Shown one piece after another: positions 59,723 to 64,000 of a stretch of DNA of 64,000 nucleotides. The first letter of the stretch is position 1. Each line of letters opens with the position of its first letter. The notes under the pieces were generated by a model, which did no database searches, was not told the DNA's origin, and was given only the letters and a program-made list of their open reading frames with translations. The DNA comes from Humulus lupulus (taxonomy: Eukaryota; Streptophyta; Magnoliopsida; Rosales; Cannabaceae): positions 37,904,607-37,968,606 of the forward strand of contig NC_084802.1 in assembly GCF_963169125.1 (NCBI RefSeq), read 5' to 3'. The translations under genes were made by a program, and so were the position numbers.

Positions 59723-60718
59723 TGATGTGCTGAGCTTCATCCTCGATAGTGGTTTCTGCACTCCCCTTCATGTAGTTCAACCATCACATACTTTGCCTCT
59801 GTAGAGTTAATGAATCTTAAGTACGTACCAGAATAAGATCGTTTGTAAAGTTTACCTTGTATGATAGTGAAGCGGGCTGATTGAGGCTTAATCATACGTT
59901 CCTCGTTCTTTTCCTCAGGTAGTGTGTCTTGCTCTAGGTACTCCAATATAGGGGTCATCCATGTCTGGTTGGTGGAGATGCTGGAATCTTGCTATTCTTC
60001 ATTCTTCCAAACAGTGAGCCACTAGAGATAGACTGCTGGTATTGCCTTGGGGCTAATTGTCTAGATGAAGGACCCTAGGTTGGCTAGTGCGTTTGGATGT
60101 CTATTTTCCCCTCTCGGGACTTTGCTGATTGTGAACTCATCGAAGCCTGATTGTAACTCCTTGGTCTTGTTGACGTAGGTAGTCATCTTGTTATCCTGGG
60201 CTGGTAGCTTCTTTACATCTAATTGACTACCAGTTTTGAATCACTAAACACATTGAGCCGTTTAATTCCCATTTCCTTGGCTAGTTCGAGCCCTGCTATC
60301 ATTGTTTTATACTCTGCTTCGTTATTGGTGGCCTTGAACCCACATCTGACTATTTGTTCTATTATGTCGCCTTGGGGTGAGATCCGGATGAGTCCAAGTC
60401 CACTTCCTTTTGTGTTGCTTGAGCCATCTACGTATAGTTTCTAGGTGCTCTTTGGTAGTCCCTCGGTCAGGCAGTGCAACTCTCTTTTTGCCTGCATTTG
60501 CATGTTAGGTGTAAAATCTGGAACAAAGTCAGCCAATACCTGAGATTTAGTGGAGGTTCGTGTATGTCATGTCATACTCGCCGAGCTTTATTGCCGACTT
60601 GGTCAGTCTTCCTAATAGTTCAAGCTTGTGCAGGATGGTCTTAAGTGGGAAGGTGGTCAGGATGACCATTGGATGGCACTGGAAGTACGGGCGTAGCTTC
60701 TTGGCTGTGTGGATGAGT
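59723..60718 (-). pseudogene. RNase H end and integrase start of element C
   Basis: The minus strand from about 59958 reads MTPILEYLEQDTLPEEKNEE, SARFTIIQGKLYKRSYSGTY, EAKYVMVELHEGECRNH, and continues into ALTQGHYFPTM past solo LTR L. Bases 60000-60718 hold a degraded RNase H, visible as short blocks such as ATNNEAEYKTM. Multiple frame breaks. Confidence 0.75.
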
Positions 60719-61891
60719 TGTTAGGAAAATATAAATTGTCTCAATGAAAATGGTAAGAAAATATTACAACTCTTTGCAAAATATTACAATAGACAAGGAT
60801 TGATTAAATAAAGTGTTACAACTCTATAACTGAAAATACAAATAAAAGGAGAAGGAGATGTAAGATGATTGAAATAGAAAGTACAACTCTATTACAAAAG
60901 GATACAAGTAAACTAGAAGTGTTTGAACAAAGGAAATAAAAGGATTACAACTCTTAAAAAAAAGTTCAAGTAAATAGAATAAGAAGAAAAGAAGAAAGAG
61001 CAATAGAAGAAAATAAGAACAAGAACCAAAACAATAAACTCTCACTCACACAACCAAAGTGAAGAGTGTTGGGGATCACCAACTTGAACAAGGTTTGAAA
61101 CCTTTGTCCAAAAGCTTATTTCCCCTAACTCAAGCACTAAGGGATCTCTCACAGATTATAGAAAATGCTTTCTGGAATAATCAAGCCTCAAGGTGTTTCT
61201 AGCAAAGTGCTCTAATGGATAGAAAATGTTGTGTCTTACAAGTGAGCTATAGGCTCCTATTTATAGAGTTTAGAGACACCTTTTGAATTTCAAATTCCAC
61301 CAACCCCCATGGCTGTTACCAATGTTTAATTGGATTAATATGGAATTAAAAAGGAAATTTGGGAGTTATTTGGGTTTTTTGAGTCGTTCAACAAAGATTG
61401 AAAAAACTGAAAAATTGGTCAGTTTTTGGCCTGTGGCCGCAGCCAGAGACATTAGTGGCTGCGGCCACTAGTCTCTGTCCCACAGGCCGCGGCCACCAAC
61501 ATTCAGTGGCCGCGGCCACCGACCAATTTCAGCACTTAAAAATGTGCTGTTTTTCCAAACGGTTCCAAACCCTCCCAAATGATTTTTTAACTCCCAAAAC
61601 ACATTATTGGGGGTTAAAATCATATCTCTAACAGCCATATCACATATGGCTTTATGAAATTCATCTCAATATTGTGTAACAACAAATTTACACAATAAAG
61701 GGTAATATTTGGAAGTTACAAATTTGTAACACCAAATATGTTACATTATTTGGATATATCTCATATATCTAAATATTGTAACTCTTTATTATATGTTACA
61801 ATATGTGACACTCTTTGTCACATTTATTTAATCTAAAACATTATATTATATTATAATATAATATTACATTTTATTATAAAATAATATAACA
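60719..61891 (-). repeat. Solo LTR M of the copia D family
   Basis: A minus-strand LTR, TGTTATATTATTTT at 61891 to TTTTCCTAACA at 60719, with the target duplication tgagt (60714-60718, 61892-61896). It is the same family as D, with the same GC palindromes (61425-61520) and AT-rich start. No internal region remains, as expected after LTR-LTR recombination. ORFs inside are artefacts. Confidence 0.93.
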
Positions 61892-63108
61892 TGAGTGCCA
61901 ATGCAAGTTTTTTCTAGTTGACTATACCGTGCCTCTGCGTCGAGTAGTGATTTGCTTACATAGTAGACTGGGTGCTGTCTATCTCCATCCTCACGGATTA
62001 AGACTGCATTGACTACTATCTCGGATACGGCCAGGTAGACGAACAATGTCTCATTGTCTTTCGACTTTGATAGCAAAGGCGGGCTGGTCAAGTAGCGCTT
62101 TAGTTCAGTCAAAGCTTCATCTCACTCTGCCGTCCACTCAAATGTCTTTCACTTCCTCAACTTGTTGAAGAATGGATGACATCGTTCAGATGATTTTGAA
62201 ATGGATCAATTGAGTGCAGTGATATGTCAAGTTAACTTCTGCACTTCCTTGATGCATGTTGGAAAGGGGATTCTTTGGATTGAATCTATTTGTGCCGGGT
62301 TGGCTTCAATTCCTCTCTCAGTAGCCAGGTTGCCAAGGAATTTTCCTACAGTGACACCAAAAGAGAATTTAGTCGGATTCAATTTCATGTTATATTTTCT
62401 AAGAATATCAAATGATTGTTTTAAATGACTGATATGGTCCTCTGCAATGAGGGATTTGACGAGTATGTCGTCGATATAGACTTCTATCGTCTTCCCTAGC
62501 AAGTCAACAAACTTCTTGTTTACCAATCTCTGGTAAGTCACCCCTACGTTCTTCAATCCGAATGACATAAGTTTGTAGTACAATATGCCCAGGTTGGTCA
62601 TGAAGGCTATCTTCTCTTGGTCGTCTGGGTACATCAGGATCTAGTTGTATCCTGAGTATGCATCCATGAAGCTAGGAGTTCATAACCGGCTAAGGTGTCT
62701 ACTAGCATGTCTATGTCTGGTAATGGGAATGAGTCTTTAGGGCACACCTTGTGAGGTAGGTGAAGTCGATGCATACTCGCCATTTTCCATTCTTCTTGTT
62801 CACAATGACCACGTTGGCCAACCACTCGGGGTAATGCACCTCCCTTACGAATCCATTCTCAATGAGCTTCTAGACTTCTTCGTTTATTGCCTTGTTTCTT
62901 TTAGAGGAAAACTTCCTTCTCTTTTGATTTATTGGTGGGCAGTCTGGGTCAACCTTCAATTTATGAACAATAAACTCGGGGTCAATTCGAGTCATGTTCG
63001 CATGGGACCAAGCAAAACATTCATAATTATTAGAAAGGAATTCGATAATCTTTGTTCTGATGTAGGGGTCTAGTCTCGATCCAATTTGGATTTTGTGGTC
63101 TGGGAAGT
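61892..63108 (-). pseudogene. Reverse transcriptase and RNase H start of element C
   Basis: Minus-strand order: the RT lead-in (INQKRRKFSSKRNKAINEEV, about 62945-62880), ANVVIVNKKNGKWRVCIDF after frame changes, CPKDSFPLPDIDMLVDTLAG, LYYKLMSFGLKNVGVTYQRL, the catalytic IEVYIDDILVKS (intact, about 62460), FSFGVTVGKFLG, then RNase H-like TLFVYLAVSEIVVNAVLIRE and HPVYYVSKSLLDAEARY. Solo LTR M cuts it at 61891. Stops and shifts near 62634-62700. Confidence 0.88.
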
Positions 63109-64000
63109 TGTTGGTATTAAATGATCAAATCAAAGGCACGCAGCGGAATATATGGACCCACTTTAATAAATATTAATACCATCCACGATCATATACATAT
63201 ATAAATATTAAATCACATACAAATATATCAGAGATTACCTCTTGTAACCTATCAAGTGTCCTTGAGTCTTTTTGTATAAATCAACGATCTTCCTATCCAG
63301 TGTTCTGAGATCTCACACCCTGATTTTCCAAACCAATCCTCAAACACACAAGGATGTGTGTGGGCACGTAGGATTCAAAACGTTGATTTATGTGACTCCC
63401 TAGATGTACTCAACACATAAGATCTAGAGAGTTTTCGACAAAGAGAAGATTTAGAATAGTTTTCAGGTTTAGAGAAAACTATCGCTTTATAGAGATAGTC
63501 TAATTAATCATCATTATCTGAATATCACACATATAAGATTTTTAAAGATATTTAATCTAATTAAATAATATTTATTTAATTAAAATATAATTCAAATTAA
63601 AACTAATTAGATATTTTCATTTAATTATCTATTCAAATCATATTTAAAAAGAATAATTAAATAACTGATTAAACAATTTTATTTGAAATTCAAAATTCAA
63701 ATCCCAGGGATAAAAACCCTGATGCTAGGCGCCACACACTGTACTGTACAGTGTGTGTCACCCTGCCCAATTAGGGTTGCCATAATTTTCTCGTTTGTTT
63801 ATTTAATCAACTTTTAATACAAGATATTTATTCCAACAAAAATATCAGTTAATTCAAAATTAACTTTATCTTAAAATATTAGTTTTAAAATAAATAAATA
63901 TCATATTTTAAATAAGATATTTATTATTTTATCTCTTTATATTAATCCAAACAAGATTAATATTAATTTTAACCTATAATTTTTCAAAATAAAAACTATA
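63109..64000 (-). repeat. LTR N (partial, continues beyond the window)
   Basis: On the minus strand this ends CATTTAATACCAACA at 63109. CTCTATAAAGCGATAG (about 63484-63500) could be its TATA box, with R/U5-like sequence after it. No primer site follows the CA end, so it is a 3' or solo LTR abutting element C. No coding sequence. The internal AT-rich part (63540-63720) and 63760-64000 hold nothing else recognisable. Confidence 0.6.

Larger units (their letters stand above)
46065..63108 (-). mobile_element. Tat-lineage Ty3/gypsy element C, 5'-truncated and interrupted
   Basis: On the minus strand: RT from about 63100, RNase H, integrase (ending 48931), a 3' region with an antisense gene, a polypurine tract and the 3' LTR (46742-46065). 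It is interrupted by M (60719-61891), L (56767-59722) and D (49012-55897). Gag, protease and the 5' LTR are absent from the window because an LTR (N) starts at 63109. Coding parts rejoin when L or D and one target duplication are removed. Confidence 0.85.

Noticed and set aside
60824..61045. Hydrophobic ORF resembling a membrane protein
   Set aside because: Lies in solo LTR M. The same TTCTTCTT-type pyrimidine-rich LTR sequence in copia D explains it.

Overview
The window is a block of nested transposable elements from a plant nuclear genome, most likely a eudicot. The evidence is the element families present: Ty3/gypsy Tat and Tekay, Ty1/copia, CACTA (En/Spm), and a MULE carrying a Ulp1-like protease. 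AT-rich spacers and GT..AG introns fit this. I found no host gene, rRNA, tRNA or CRISPR array. The genus cannot be fixed from sequence alone.

Left third (1-25295). An old minus-strand CACTA transposase remnant (F, 1-1068 and 9967-10238) was split by a plus-strand Tat-type gypsy element (A, 1069-9966; LTRs 1069-2206 and 8828-9966; target duplication cttgg). A keeps gag and protease but has lost RT, RNase H and integrase. It carries an antisense gene near its 3' end. Next to it lies a minus-strand Tat element (B, 10239-25295) with a 3' LTR, an antisense gene and a decayed gag-PR-RT-RH-IN. B's integrase is interrupted by a composite solo LTR (G, 15862-20849, duplication agttg). G contains a Tekay chromovirus fragment and a 2.7 kb inverted pair of Tekay LTR halves.

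Middle (25296-44821). A CACTA element (E, 26140-35104, duplication ttt) with subterminal repeats encodes a TNP2-type transposase and a second gene ending in a C48/Ulp1 protease domain. It sits between two 234 bp direct repeats (25296 and 35428). A 446 bp CACTA-like MITE (35885-36330) follows. Next is a Kaonashi-type MULE (J, 36638-44813; ~110 bp TIRs; duplication attataaa) with convergent Ulp1-like and mudrA genes. Both genes have TCGAT-motif tandem repeats in their 5' introns.

Right third (44822-64000). A third minus-strand Tat element (C, 46065-63108) is broken up by a copia element (D, 49012-55897, duplication ccgac), a Tekay solo LTR (L, 56767-59722, itself holding a nested solo LTR) and a solo LTR of the D family (M, 60719-61891, duplication tgagt). 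The window ends in another LTR (N, from 63109).

Every large gene carries stops or frameshifts, so the locus looks inactive. Order of insertion can be read because removing A, G, D or L with one copy of its target duplication rejoins the host element's reading frame.
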